64,000 bases of DNA from CADBRN01 sp050944685 (GCA_050944685.1 JBMNRP010000003.1:1-64000), one strand, 5' to 3'. Shown: positions 25,266 through 33,805, counted from the first letter of the stretch. A program made the numbers and translations. The notes: a model not told the origin generated them from the letters alone.

Positions 25266-27615
25266 CTTTTTTCAACTCCTCCCGTTCCCTGATCAGGTAA
25301 ATATACAGATATATCGCGGTGATGGCTTCTGAGCTGTCCGACGGGTTCTGCCTCCATTCATACATCTTCTCACGAAATCTGCGGTAGCTTTCCTTCTCAT
25401 TTTCCGATGCCTTGCGGCCGGGCTCCATCCTCGCAAACAGATACGCCAGCCGCGCCAGATTGATTCGTTCTTCCTGATTCCGGAAGAGATCCAGAATCTT
25501 ATATAAAAATGCTTTTCCGCGCTCCTCTGAATATGAGAAATACTCATGGATCACACTGAATTTTTCATTCAGCACCCGATCGCGGAACTCCTCCCAGTGA
25601 TAGGTACTTTTCAGATGTCCGCCTTCACTTTCGACCGGTGTATCCTCGAACAGCGTGACCGCGTTTTTTCCCTCCTCCTGTTTGGAACGATCTTCCAGCG
25701 CTCCGGTATCTGAAGCGATGTACGCGATCGGATAATGGACATCGTACATTCCAAAACCGGCGGAAATCGTAAGGGCGCCCTGCGTAAACCGCTCCAGGTC
25801 ACGGGAAAGGTCGACCGCAAACTCCAGAATATCCTTCCAGGCGCCGACCACAAAAATATCATCTCCGCCGGAATAGATGACAGCGGCATTCCGCTCCTTC
25901 TGTCCTCCGTTCAGAGAATATTCCCCGTTCTGGAGAATATCATTGATATACAGCTTGAAAAACAGCGACATCTTCCGGGAAAACGTGGCGGACCGGGATA
26001 ATGTCTGGTATTCCGGAGGAAAACCCGCTACAAATGTCTGTCCCAGATTATCGACATCCGCCCGGAGAACGCCCAGCCGCGGGATCCCTTTTCCGCTCTC
26101 TGCCAGCTGTTCCAGCGTATCCGCCCGGCAATAATCTCCGACCCAGAGCCTTGTTGCGACCGCGTCCCCGGTATACATGGTGTTTTTACAGTAAGCCCTC
26201 ACGTAATGCGGATTGTCCCGGATCAGCTTTCGGGCAGATTCACGGTCCGCCGGCACCAGGACCCGATCCCTCCAGAGCGGCATCCCGTCCATTCCGCAGG
26301 ACGCATCCATCACCACAAAAAATTCTTTCCGCAGAATTCCGCCGGACAGACGGATCAGGCCCGCGCAGATCTCGCAGAGATCATCACCGGTCAGGCGGTC
26401 CGACCGGTGACAGATGCGGCATTCCCGTCTGTCGCTTTCACGGTCCGCCGTATTCAGGTATCGGATGTCATCCGCACTGTATCGCTGAGACTTCTGTTGC
26501 GAGATGGAAAGGGATACTCTGTGGAATATTTTCTGATAGCTCCCCTGCGGCCGGTTGATCAGTTCATTGGCGGTGCAGAAGGTATAGCCGCAGGCCACGA
26601 AAAGATCGGTCTGAAATACCTCCTGAAGCCACTGGTTTGTAATCATCTGGAATTTCCGGAGAACTTCCTCTGTCTGTTCGGTTCCCGGAAGGAGAAGATA
26701 GGCATGGCCTCCGCCGGAATAAATCAGATTCGCCCGGGAAAGCCCGCTCATCTCCAGCAGCTCATCGACCAGATTTTCCATCAGGATGTCGAGATAAAAG
26801 GAACGGGCCCTCAGGTTTTTCAGAACGTCGTCGGTATCGTACTGCTTGTAAATGAAGGACTGAATCCCCGACATGTCCATGCTGAACAGGCAGAACGCCT
26901 TCCGGTCATAAAAATCCGAACCCGACGAAAACAGGCAGCTTCGGAAATCGGAAACCCCCTGCTCCTTCAGATATTGATAAATACAGCATCCGATCGCCGC
27001 CGTCAGCTTTACATGATCAAACAAAGAGACATCGGCTACTTCCGTTTTGTCGGTCGAGGAAGGGACGAAACTGAGATTAGCTTCCAATACCTCAAGCAGT
27101 GAGTTCACATACTCCTGATGAATCGCTTCTCCGTCGGTCACCTGTTTTATGACATCTCTCAATGTATGGCGCAGACCGGTGTAAAATGCTTCATCAAAAG
27201 AGATTTCTTCATCCGTCGGATACGGAATTCCGTTTTTTCGGTCCAGCGTCGCGGGACGATACTTCCTGTTTCCGTGATCCCCGTTCAGATGGTTGAAGAT
27301 ACTGTCCAGCGCCGCGGACCGGTCGAATCCGGAATCCGAGGAATCCTTTTTTCTCCGGTCGGCCGCTGCCGCGATGTTATCCGCCATATAAGTAATGTAG
27401 GCGGGAGAATCATCGGACAGCCGGGCATCCTTCAGAAATTTCGCGTGATGATACCTGACCTGGTCCAGAATATCCGTGTCGGTCAGTCCGACATCGTCCT
27501 TCAGATAATCAAAACCGCTCTGGCTGTGATTACGCCCGTCATCTCCGCGATACAGAACTTTTCCGATATCGTGGAGCATCCCTCCGACGGACAGTTTTAA
27601 AATCATCTCTTTCAC
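25258..27615 (-). CDS. cas10: Type III-A large subunit Cas10/Csm1 (HD nuclease and cOA synthase)
   Basis: A 785-residue signature protein. An N-terminal HD nuclease domain shows His15-Asp16 in GGMLHDIGKV. A zinc ribbon shows two CxxC pairs (CRICHRSD and CEICAG). The second Palm domain carries the polymerase motif GGDD at 583-586 (YSGGDDIFVVG). With both motifs intact it should cut single-stranded DNA and make cyclic oligoadenylate for Csm6 when target RNA is bound. The GTG at 27615 is the best start, five bases from AAGGGGG; an ATG three codons later and a longer open frame to 27723, which overlaps cas6, are weaker choices. Confidence 0.94.
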   Translation of the reverse strand: MKEMILKLSVGGMLHDIGKVLYRGDDGRNHSQSGFDYLKDDVGLTDTDILDQVRYHHAKFLKDARLSDDSPAYITYMADNIAAAADRRKKDSSDSGFDRSAALDSIFNHLNGDHGNRKYRPATLDRKNGIPYPTDEEISFDEAFYTGLRHTLRDVIKQVTDGEAIHQEYVNSLLEVLEANLSFVPSSTDKTEVADVSLFDHVKLTAAIGCCIYQYLKEQGVSDFRSCLFSSGSDFYDRKAFCLFSMDMSGIQSFIYKQYDTDDVLKNLRARSFYLDILMENLVDELLEMSGLSRANLIYSGGGHAYLLLPGTEQTEEVLRKFQMITNQWLQEVFQTDLFVACGYTFCTANELINRPQGSYQKIFHRVSLSISQQKSQRYSADDIRYLNTADRESDRRECRICHRSDRLTGDDLCEICAGLIRLSGGILRKEFFVVMDASCGMDGMPLWRDRVLVPADRESARKLIRDNPHYVRAYCKNTMYTGDAVATRLWVGDYCRADTLEQLAESGKGIPRLGVLRADVDNLGQTFVAGFPPEYQTLSRSATFSRKMSLFFKLYINDILQNGEYSLNGGQKERNAAVIYSGGDDIFVVGAWKDILEFAVDLSRDLERFTQGALTISAGFGMYDVHYPIAYIASDTGALEDRSKQEEGKNAVTLFEDTPVESEGGHLKSTYHWEEFRDRVLNEKFSVIHEYFSYSEERGKAFLYKILDLFRNQEERINLARLAYLFARMEPGRKASENEKESYRRFREKMYEWRQNPSDSSEAITAIYLYIYLIREREELKKDE

Positions 27616-27629
27616 TTTGACCCCCTTCT

Positions 27630-28391
27630 TCAATCCTGTCTTTTCAAGAGGCGCATACCGCCCATGCCCGCACCCGTCTTGATTCCGACTCCGGAATATT
27701 CTCCGAATGCCCCCAGCATCCACGCGACGTTTGCCATCTGCTGCGGGCCGCGGATCCGGATCGTCACCGTACCGAGGAACGACGGGATCCGGACGCCCTC
27801 CATCGAAAACGACGTGCTTCTGAGTCTGTATCCGACGATTTCACTGTGCTGCTCAAATTCTCTTACCATCTCCTCCGAATAAATCGTGCTTTCCCCGGAC
27901 GCCTGATCATATTTCTGCATAAGGTTCTGAAAAATCAGTCTCGCGGACGGAAACAGCTGATATCGTCCCTTGCTCTTAAAAGAAGTCGGCGTGAGAAACT
28001 CCAGTTTCAGGATGTGGCTGCACTGGCCGAGATAATATTTCCGTATCAGTTCATCATAGGAAAGAGACTGCGTTTTCTTTTCGACTACCGAAAACGTCTC
28101 CTGATGATCTTTGATGCGGACACTCTGGAAATCATCCGCCTCAAGTCCCGAAATCAGATACTTCCCGGCCTCCCGGTTCAACGCGCTGACCGTCCATATC
28201 ACCTGATTTCCCAGGAATTGCAGATTCTGGCTGTACGGATGCATACCCGTCTCATGCATCTTCTCCGCATAAGAGGAATCCACGCGCTCCATCAGCGCTC
28301 CCTGAAAGAGAGAGGACAGATAAAAAGAAGGCTTTTCCCCGGAAGATCCGGTTAACGTGACCGATATCTTTTTTAAAGTATCCATGTTCAT
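27630..28391 (-). CDS. cas6: CRISPR RNA endoribonuclease Cas6
   Basis: A 253-residue double-ferredoxin RAMP nuclease that cuts the repeat transcript to give crRNAs with an 8-nt 5' handle. The C-terminal glycine-rich loop GEYSGVGIKTGAGMGGMRLL is the family signature, and the N-terminal region AEKMHETGMHPYSQNLQ has the candidate catalytic histidines (about residues 45-51). It is the first gene of the cas operon, right behind a near-consensus promoter. Two in-frame ATG codons (28391 and 28385) are possible starts. Confidence 0.9.
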   Translation of the reverse strand: MNMDTLKKISVTLTGSSGEKPSFYLSSLFQGALMERVDSSYAEKMHETGMHPYSQNLQFLGNQVIWTVSALNREAGKYLISGLEADDFQSVRIKDHQETFSVVEKKTQSLSYDELIRKYYLGQCSHILKLEFLTPTSFKSKGRYQLFPSARLIFQNLMQKYDQASGESTIYSEEMVREFEQHSEIVGYRLRSTSFSMEGVRIPSFLGTVTIRIRGPQQMANVAWMLGAFGEYSGVGIKTGAGMGGMRLLKRQD

Positions 28392-28445
28392 TCACCCGAA
28401 AAAATCCGAAATATTCACTGTCAACAGAAAACTTTCGATAATATA

Positions 28446-28474
28446 ACTATATTGTACAAATAAACACATGTCAA
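28446..28474 (-). promoter_or_regulatory. Promoter of the cas operon
   Basis: On the minus strand TTGACA (28469-28474) is followed by a 17-bp spacer and TATAGT (28446-28451). The -35 is a perfect match and the -10 matches five of six. The predicted start is about 45 bases before cas6. No other promoter of this quality was seen in the locus. Confidence 0.8.
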
Positions 28475-28559
28475 ATAAACTAACTCTTCGATTTTCTGCA
28501 CAAAAAATGTCTTATTGAAAATGTTTTTTTATGAACAGCGCTGTCTCATATCCGGGGTT

Positions 28560-28594
28560 CCGACGATGATTCGCTCATCACGAATCATCGTCGG
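28560..28594. repeat. 14-bp perfect inverted repeat over the end of the miniprotein gene
   Basis: CCGACGATGATTCG (28560-28573) and CGAATCATCGTCGG (28581-28594) are exact inverse copies around a seven-base loop that contains the stop codon of the 48-residue gene. No T-tract follows in either direction, so a termination or RNA-stability hairpin without the usual tail, or a protein-binding palindrome, is possible. Confidence 0.6.
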
Positions 28595-28724
28595 CGAAGC
28601 GCCTGTTGGCGGCCACACCCAGGAGGGCGACGATGATATCGTCGACCGGCCCGGGAACCACATCCGGAAGGACGATATAAAGAATAACCAGAACGACAAG
28701 CATACCGCCGACAAACTTTTTCAT
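28578..28724 (-). CDS. 48-residue membrane miniprotein, DUF1232/YkvA-core-like
   Basis: A short frame with an excellent AAGGAGG site eight bases before its ATG. The product starts MKKFVGGMLVVLVILYIVLP and continues DVVPGPVDDIIVALLGVAAN, then a short charged tail RRFADDDS. The pattern LPDVVPGPVDDIIV resembles the conserved core of DUF1232/YkvA proteins (D-[IL]-[IV]-P-x-x-DD), in a much shorter protein with one or two membrane helices. Function unknown. It sits upstream of the cas operon promoter, co-directional with cas6, and divergent from the WYL gene. Confidence 0.65.
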   Translation of the reverse strand: MKKFVGGMLVVLVILYIVLPDVVPGPVDDIIVALLGVAANRRFADDDS

Positions 28725-28890
28725 AGAATGAACCTCCTTTTTTCTGCCCTTCGCGATCCGTTCCGAAATCAGCCGGATCCTTCAACTGCCGTATCCTTTT
28801 CACAATTCAATAATACCGCACTGCAAAGAACAAAAAAATTCTCGTTTAATATATATTCAATACCCCCTTTTATTTCATTAATACAGGAAA

Positions 28891-28896
28891 TATAAT
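28891..28896 (+). promoter_or_regulatory. Candidate -10 element for the WYL gene
   Basis: An exact TATAAT with a poor -35 (TTTTAT region). Transcription from it would start near 28903, which places the first in-frame ATG (28901) outside the message and favours the ATG at 28961 as start. Confidence 0.35.
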
Positions 28897-28916
28897 AAAA
28901 ATGCAGGCGTTTTTAT

Positions 28917-28931
28917 ACCCCTTTTCGGGGT
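28917..28931 (+). repeat. Short hairpin in the WYL gene leader resembling the CRISPR repeat core
   Basis: ACCCC-TTTTC-GGGGT; with flanking bases it reads CCCCTTTTCGGGGTC, against CCCCTTACGGGGTC in the plus-strand reading of the repeat. It lies in the predicted 5' untranslated leader of the WYL gene. Confidence 0.4.
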
Positions 28932-28960
28932 CGTTTACTTTGTCACAGAAAGAATCTGTC

Positions 28961-29995
28961 ATGAATGAAACAGAGAAAATCAATATTTTTATTTCCGATC
29001 GTTTAATAAACACTCTGGACAGCGACGCCAGAGCATTTGAACTGTTCAAGAAAGATGGGGAAACCATCAATCGCAACCATTTTCTGAATCTGCTCATTGA
29101 CGGGTACGCCTCTCAATATGACAGCGAATATAACCACGCTTATGAAATGATAAACAAGAAGCTCACCGATTCCGGAAATCCTCCGGACCAATCCGGCGAA
29201 CTTGCGGATTCGATCTTAAAAGAAATCATCTTTCCGGAAATTCCCGGGAGGAAAGGAAAACAGACACGAAAAATATCCCTGAAGCCAACCGCATTGACAT
29301 GTACCGCTGTCAGCGGAATCATGAGGGAGCTTCACGGGGATGCCGTATCTCAGTATTTCCGGAGGATGTTTACTTCCTACGCAGAAAAGCCCTTCAGCGA
29401 ACGGGAACGGATCATCTTTCACAAGACCGTTTCTCAGCTGAACCTGGCATGTGAAAAATCCCGACCCGTTTCTTTTTCGACGCTCCGCGCGAGGGAAGTG
29501 ATTCACGACGTTATCCCGTATGCGATCTGCACGGGGAAAGAAGAAATGTACAATTATCTGCTGTGTCAGGAATACAGCGATTCTCTGAAATGCTGTCAGG
29601 CGGCCGTATTCCGTCTGAACCGAATCACCGGCCTTCGCTCCAGCAGTAAAAACGTACTGATCGACAAAGATGTGAAAAGGCATCTGGATCTGATGAAACG
29701 ATACGGACCGCAGTATGTCATTAATGACGATGAAGAAACCTGCGTCCGCCTTTCTGAGCATGGCGAATTTCTGTATCACCACAGCATTTATTACGGGCGT
29801 CCCGAATATGACCGGAACGAAAAAAAGCCGGATGGGACGTACTATTATTTCAAGGGCTCCAAGGATCAGATCTTTCTGTATTTCAGGCGGTTTGAAAAAG
29901 ATGACGCGATAATCCTGTCGCCCGCCTCATTACGACAGCGGATGATCGAATTTCACCAGTCCGCGTTAGAATCTTATCAGAAAAGCAATCCATGA
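28961..29995 (+). CDS. Ribbon-helix-helix / WYL-domain protein, candidate CRISPR regulator
   Basis: A 344-residue protein. Residues 5-50 look like a ribbon-helix-helix DNA-binding domain (KINIFISDRLINTL, then TINRNHFLNLLIDGY). Residues 150-230 look like a WYL domain (PYAICTGKEEMYNYLLC and VFRLNRITGL, the equivalents of the WYL and FRLDRI motifs), followed by a C-terminal extension (235-330) like the WCX domain. WYL proteins sense ligands, possibly nucleotides, and several regulate or enhance CRISPR systems, including an RHH-WYL protein linked to type VI-D. ATG 28961 is preferred to 28901, though neither has a strong ribosome site. Being next to the cas promoter suggests a role there; that is inference. 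Confidence 0.72.
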   Translation: MNETEKINIFISDRLINTLDSDARAFELFKKDGETINRNHFLNLLIDGYASQYDSEYNHAYEMINKKLTDSGNPPDQSGELADSILKEIIFPEIPGRKGKQTRKISLKPTALTCTAVSGIMRELHGDAVSQYFRRMFTSYAEKPFSERERIIFHKTVSQLNLACEKSRPVSFSTLRAREVIHDVIPYAICTGKEEMYNYLLCQEYSDSLKCCQAAVFRLNRITGLRSSSKNVLIDKDVKRHLDLMKRYGPQYVINDDEETCVRLSEHGEFLYHHSIYYGRPEYDRNEKKPDGTYYYFKGSKDQIFLYFRRFEKDDAIILSPASLRQRMIEFHQSALESYQKSNP

Positions 29996-30044
29996 TATTC
30001 TTCCGGAGACGGTTTCTTGTTCCTCTTCTATTTTTCAAAATTAT

Positions 30045-30085
30045 ACAAAAAATTCTCCGCAGCAGGCAGCGCCTCTGCGGAGAAT
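30045..30085 (-). terminator. Intrinsic terminator of galE
   Basis: An 11-bp perfect stem ATTCTCCGCAG (30052-30062) with CTGCGGAGAAT (30075-30085), followed on the minus strand by TTTTTGTATAA. Confidence 0.8.
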
Positions 30086-30099
30086 CCTTCTGCTTTCAT

Positions 30100-31125
30100 T
30101 CAGTTCTGATTGTCCCCGTATCCCTCCGGGTTCATGCTCTGCCACTTCCAGGAATCCGCGCACATCTCGTCGAGTCCGTACTCGGCCTCCCAGCCGAGTT
30201 CCTTCTTCGCCAGCGAGGCATCCGCGTAGGACGTGGCGATATCGCCCGCGCGGCGCGGAGCGATGACATAGGGGATCTCGTGGCCGCATGCCTTCTCAAA
30301 GGAATGAATGACATCCAGAACGCTGCTGCCCTTTCCGGTTCCCAGGTTGTAAATCGAAACCCCGGAGCCCTCCTCGATCTTCTTCAGCGCACAGACGTGA
30401 CCGCGAGCGAGATCGACCACATGGATGTAATCGCGCACTCCGGTTCCGTCCGGAGTATCGTAGTCGTCTCCGAACACATTGACCCTCGGAAGACTTCCGA
30501 TCGCGACTCTCGCGACGTACGGAAGCAGGTTGTTCGGGATGCCCTTCGGATCCTCTCCGATCAGACCGCTCTTGTGCGCGCCGATCGGGTTGAAATAGCG
30601 GAGCAGGACGACGTTCCACACGGGATCCGCGGTGTGGATATCGGTCAGAATCTGTTCGATCATCCACTTCGTCCATCCGTACGGATTCGTGCACATGCCC
30701 TTCGGGGTCGATTCCGTGTAGGGGACCATATTATTTTCCCCGTACACCGTCGCCGAGGAGCTGAAAATAATGTTATGAACGCCGTGTTTTCTCATCACGT
30801 CGCACAGGAAAAGCGTTCCGGTAATATTGTTGTGGTAATACTCGATCGGTTTCTCGACGGATTCTCCGACCGCTTTCAGGCCGGCGAAGTGAATCACGGC
30901 GTCGATCGGTTCCCGGTCAAAGATTTCACTGATCTTTTCCCGGTCCAGAAGATCCGCCTCGTAAAACACCGGTCTTTTTCCGGTGATCGTCTCCAGGCGG
31001 TCAATCACCTTGCTGCTGGAATTGCTGAGGTTGTCCACAATCACGACGTCGTGGCCGGCGTTTAACAGTTCTACACACGTGTGACTTCCGATGTAGCCGG
31101 CTCCGCCGGTAACTAATATCCGCAT
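30100..31125 (-). CDS. galE: UDP-glucose 4-epimerase
   Basis: A 341-residue extended SDR enzyme interconverting UDP-galactose and UDP-glucose, the third Leloir step. The NAD motif is LVTGGAGYIGSH at residues 4-15, and the catalytic Tyr-x-x-x-Lys is in NPYGWTKWMIEQ. The ATG at 31125 has AGGAGA eight bases upstream; a longer frame to 31212 has no such site. It stands as its own unit about 24 kb from galKT, so it probably serves cell-wall precursor synthesis as well as galactose use. The 287 bp upstream contain its promoter but no clear -35/-10 pair was found. Confidence 0.95.
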   Translation of the reverse strand: MRILVTGGAGYIGSHTCVELLNAGHDVVIVDNLSNSSSKVIDRLETITGKRPVFYEADLLDREKISEIFDREPIDAVIHFAGLKAVGESVEKPIEYYHNNITGTLFLCDVMRKHGVHNIIFSSSATVYGENNMVPYTESTPKGMCTNPYGWTKWMIEQILTDIHTADPVWNVVLLRYFNPIGAHKSGLIGEDPKGIPNNLLPYVARVAIGSLPRVNVFGDDYDTPDGTGVRDYIHVVDLARGHVCALKKIEEGSGVSIYNLGTGKGSSVLDVIHSFEKACGHEIPYVIAPRRAGDIATSYADASLAKKELGWEAEYGLDEMCADSWKWQSMNPEGYGDNQN

Positions 31126-31413
31126 ATCATCTCTCCTGTCTTGTGTCTTGAAATCTGCACCATCTGAAAAATCCCTCCGTAATCCGGTCCGGATAATTTC
31201 TCTGGAAAACACCGGCCGGAGGGAGTCTCCTCCTGATAATGTCAGTCTATCATGCCCGGAGTGGAAAGTGAAATGGAATATCGTGTCCGGATGCGGTACA
31301 AATGTGGAGAATCAAATTCTCATTTCAAAATCGTTTTCCCCCAAAAGAATATCTGTTAAATGTCTGAACGAGTACAGACTTTCGGAAGAAGGAAAACGGC
31401 TCCCGACCGCTAA

Positions 31414-32064
31414 TCAGGCCAGGATTTTCTTCACCTCCCGGAACATCGCGTCGGCCATCTTCCGGTGTCCTTCCGCGTCCATGTGCAGCTGGTCTGCCTC
31501 TCCCGGTTCGGCTGTCTTTGAGGCATCCATAAAGTAACAGTCATGCTTTTCGGCAACCGCTCTCATCAGCGGCGCAAGTTTTCGGGATTTTTCCACTGCC
31601 GTGCGGCCGCCCAGAACTTCACTGTCCGCGCAATTTTCGATATTTTCCCCTACGTGGATCGGTGACACAAGCAGAATTTTCAGCCTCTCCGGGGGCTCCA
31701 TGAGATATTCCGTAAACCCTCTCACTTTCGTGAGAAGGCGATCCATCTCCTGCGAAATCTGACCCGCCGAAAGACCGAACTTGACCTGCAAATCGTTCGT
31801 TCCGAGCATGATAATCAGGAGATCGAACGGAGCCTGAGATTCCAGGCACGGACAGATATAATCATACGCGCTTTTCTCACCCTCGTCCGCGGAGTTCAGC
31901 GCGATTGTACGTCCTCCCTGCCCTTCTTCAATCACCGTATACTCTTCCCCGAGCATTTTCTGGAGAAGCCCGGTCCATCTGGTATTCTCATCATAACGGG
32001 TTCCCCGGCCTCCGATATAACCCCAGGTATTGGAATCCCCGAAACAGACAATTCTCTTCTTCAT
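31414..32064 (-). CDS. SGNH/GDSL-family esterase-like hydrolase
   Basis: A 216-residue cytosolic SGNH hydrolase. The four blocks are visible: CFGDSNTWGY with the nucleophile Ser, the oxyanion Gly in EEGQGGRT, IMLGTNDLQ with the Asn, and DQLHMDAEGHRKMA with the catalytic Asp and His. Such enzymes cut acetyl or other esters from sugars and aryl compounds. It is the last gene of the aminotransferase/ABC operon, so removing an ester from the imported compound is plausible. In-frame TTG and GTG codons at 32073 and 32070 are alternative starts. Confidence 0.85.
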   Translation of the reverse strand: MKKRIVCFGDSNTWGYIGGRGTRYDENTRWTGLLQKMLGEEYTVIEEGQGGRTIALNSADEGEKSAYDYICPCLESQAPFDLLIIMLGTNDLQVKFGLSAGQISQEMDRLLTKVRGFTEYLMEPPERLKILLVSPIHVGENIENCADSEVLGGRTAVEKSRKLAPLMRAVAEKHDCYFMDASKTAEPGEADQLHMDAEGHRKMADAMFREVKKILA

Positions 32065-32090
32065 CTCCACCAAATCTCTCTTTCCGCAAT

Positions 32091-32122
32091 CCGCCGCTTC
32101 CCGCGGCGGGGCTTTCCGCCGC
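32091..32122 (-). repeat. Alternative hairpins between the hydantoinase-like and SGNH genes
   Basis: Three 7-bp blocks, CCGCCGC (32091), GCGGCGG (32103) and CCGCCGC (32116), allow the middle one to pair with either neighbour. No T-run follows. The remaining ~80 bases of this gap show nothing clear. Confidence 0.4.
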
Positions 32123-32203
32123 CCTGTTCCCGGCAGAAAAAATACAGGCCGGCACAGTTTTCCGCGTCAGAACAATTAAGCAATACTCCGGTTCTGCGTA
32201 TAC

Positions 32204-33805
32204 TTACAGGATTCCGCTTGCGACCGCCTCAACAACGCACTCGATGAAATTGCCCTCCGAATCCACGTCCGTATTTTCAAAAACCGTGACTTCGCAGGAT
32301 TCGGCGCCGGCTTTTTCCGCTTTTTCCTCCGCCGCTTTTTTCGCAAAGATACCGGCTTTCTCCACGGCATCATCGAAGTCGGCGACTTTCAGATTCTCTT
32401 TTTCGGAATAAATGCTGTAGGAAGAGGATCTCCTGTCGTAGCGTACTATCGCTTTTGACAGCTCCATGATCTTTCCCGCCGCGGCGCCGACGGCATTCGC
32501 CACGTCCGCGTGTTCAGGGATCAGAACCTCTCTTCCCATATGCTCCGCTGCTTTTTTCAGCCAGAGACGGGCGGGAGCTCCGACTCCGATGACCGGAACA
32601 GAGCTGTCCGCCCCGAATGCCTCAATGCTTTCTGTCAGATCCTCGGCCGCGAGTCCGGCGATTTTTTCCGACAGGATGCCCGCCAGAGTATCCGGATCCG
32701 ATCCGACCTGATCCGCCATGCGTTTCATTCCTTCCCGCGAACGCGATTCATCCCACTCGAGATATTCTCCGGTCACATGGGCGACGTCGGTCGGAGTCAG
32801 GTCGCTCTCGCCTTTTACGAGCCCGCTTCTGCAGAGGGGGACGGCCTTTCTGGGACCGATGAATATCTGCCTGTTCTCATTCGCCCGGATCCGGCTGTCT
32901 CCTCCGAGTGCGTAGGTCCGGATATCCAGGGCCCTTACGCGCGTTCTCCATCCGTCAACAGTCGCGCCTTCCTCCGAAATTTCCGCTTTTCCCTCCGTGA
33001 TGCGGACGACGTCGAGCGAAGTACCGCCCATATCCGCCACGAGCCCGTTCTCCTTTCCGCTCAGGAAGCACGAGCCGAGCATGCTCGCCGCGGGTCCCGA
33101 CAGAATCGTCTCGACCGGGCGCTCCTTTGCATAGCTTTCCTGCATCAGGCTGCCGTCGCCACGCACGACCATGACGGGAACATTCAGGTTCCGTTTCGCG
33201 AAGATCCGGTCGACCGCTTTCAGGAGCTGGTCGATGATCGGGAGCAGGCGGGCGTTCAGCACCGCCGTCACGGTGCGCTCGTAAAAACCGAGCTGTCCGG
33301 TCAGATCGTGCGCGCAGACGACGGGAATCCCCAGGATTTCTTTCGCCATCTGGCGGACCTTCTCCTCATGCACCGGATTGCGCACGCTTGAATATCCCGA
33401 GACGGCAAGCGACTCATACCTGCCCTTCATGGATACAAGAAGGTCCCTGACCTCCTGTTCCCGCAGGTAATTCTGCACTTCGCCCCGGATGCTGATGCGC
33501 GCCGGCAGATATTCAAAAGAACTGACCGGAAGCTTGCCGTCCGGAACCGACCCCATCAGAATCAGCCCGGCCTTGCACCCGCGATGCTCCAGAATCGCGT
33601 TGGTCGCAAGCGTAGTTGAGAGGCAGATCATGCTGATCTGACGCAGGTCCGATTCATCAAAGTGATCGACGCAGTTTTCCAGCCCGACAGACAGATCCCA
33701 GGGGGTTGTCAGGGCTTTTGCCGTTTTCAGAACGCGCTTCGTTTCCCTCTCCAGAAGAGCACCGTCTGTGTAGGTGCCCCCGGTATCAATTCCGAGTATG
33801 GTCAT
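32204..33805 (-). CDS. Hydantoinase A / oxoprolinase-family protein (HyuA-like), stand-alone
   Basis: A 533-residue protein of the HyuA family with an actin/Hsp70-type ATPase fold. The N-terminal phosphate loop LGIDTGGTYTDGALL and the second loop LVADMGGTSLDVVRI are the nucleotide-binding hallmarks; LSTTLATNAILEHRG is a third family block. Classic members use ATP to open hydantoin or 5-oxoproline rings with a HyuB partner, but no HyuB gene is present and the protein is shorter than standard HyuA. The last ~70 residues are rich in Ala, Glu and Lys. It could instead be an ATPase chaperone or reactivase; the true reaction is unknown. Confidence 0.82.
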   Translation of the reverse strand: MTILGIDTGGTYTDGALLERETKRVLKTAKALTTPWDLSVGLENCVDHFDESDLRQISMICLSTTLATNAILEHRGCKAGLILMGSVPDGKLPVSSFEYLPARISIRGEVQNYLREQEVRDLLVSMKGRYESLAVSGYSSVRNPVHEEKVRQMAKEILGIPVVCAHDLTGQLGFYERTVTAVLNARLLPIIDQLLKAVDRIFAKRNLNVPVMVVRGDGSLMQESYAKERPVETILSGPAASMLGSCFLSGKENGLVADMGGTSLDVVRITEGKAEISEEGATVDGWRTRVRALDIRTYALGGDSRIRANENRQIFIGPRKAVPLCRSGLVKGESDLTPTDVAHVTGEYLEWDESRSREGMKRMADQVGSDPDTLAGILSEKIAGLAAEDLTESIEAFGADSSVPVIGVGAPARLWLKKAAEHMGREVLIPEHADVANAVGAAAGKIMELSKAIVRYDRRSSSYSIYSEKENLKVADFDDAVEKAGIFAKKAAEEKAEKAGAESCEVTVFENTDVDSEGNFIECVVEAVASGIL

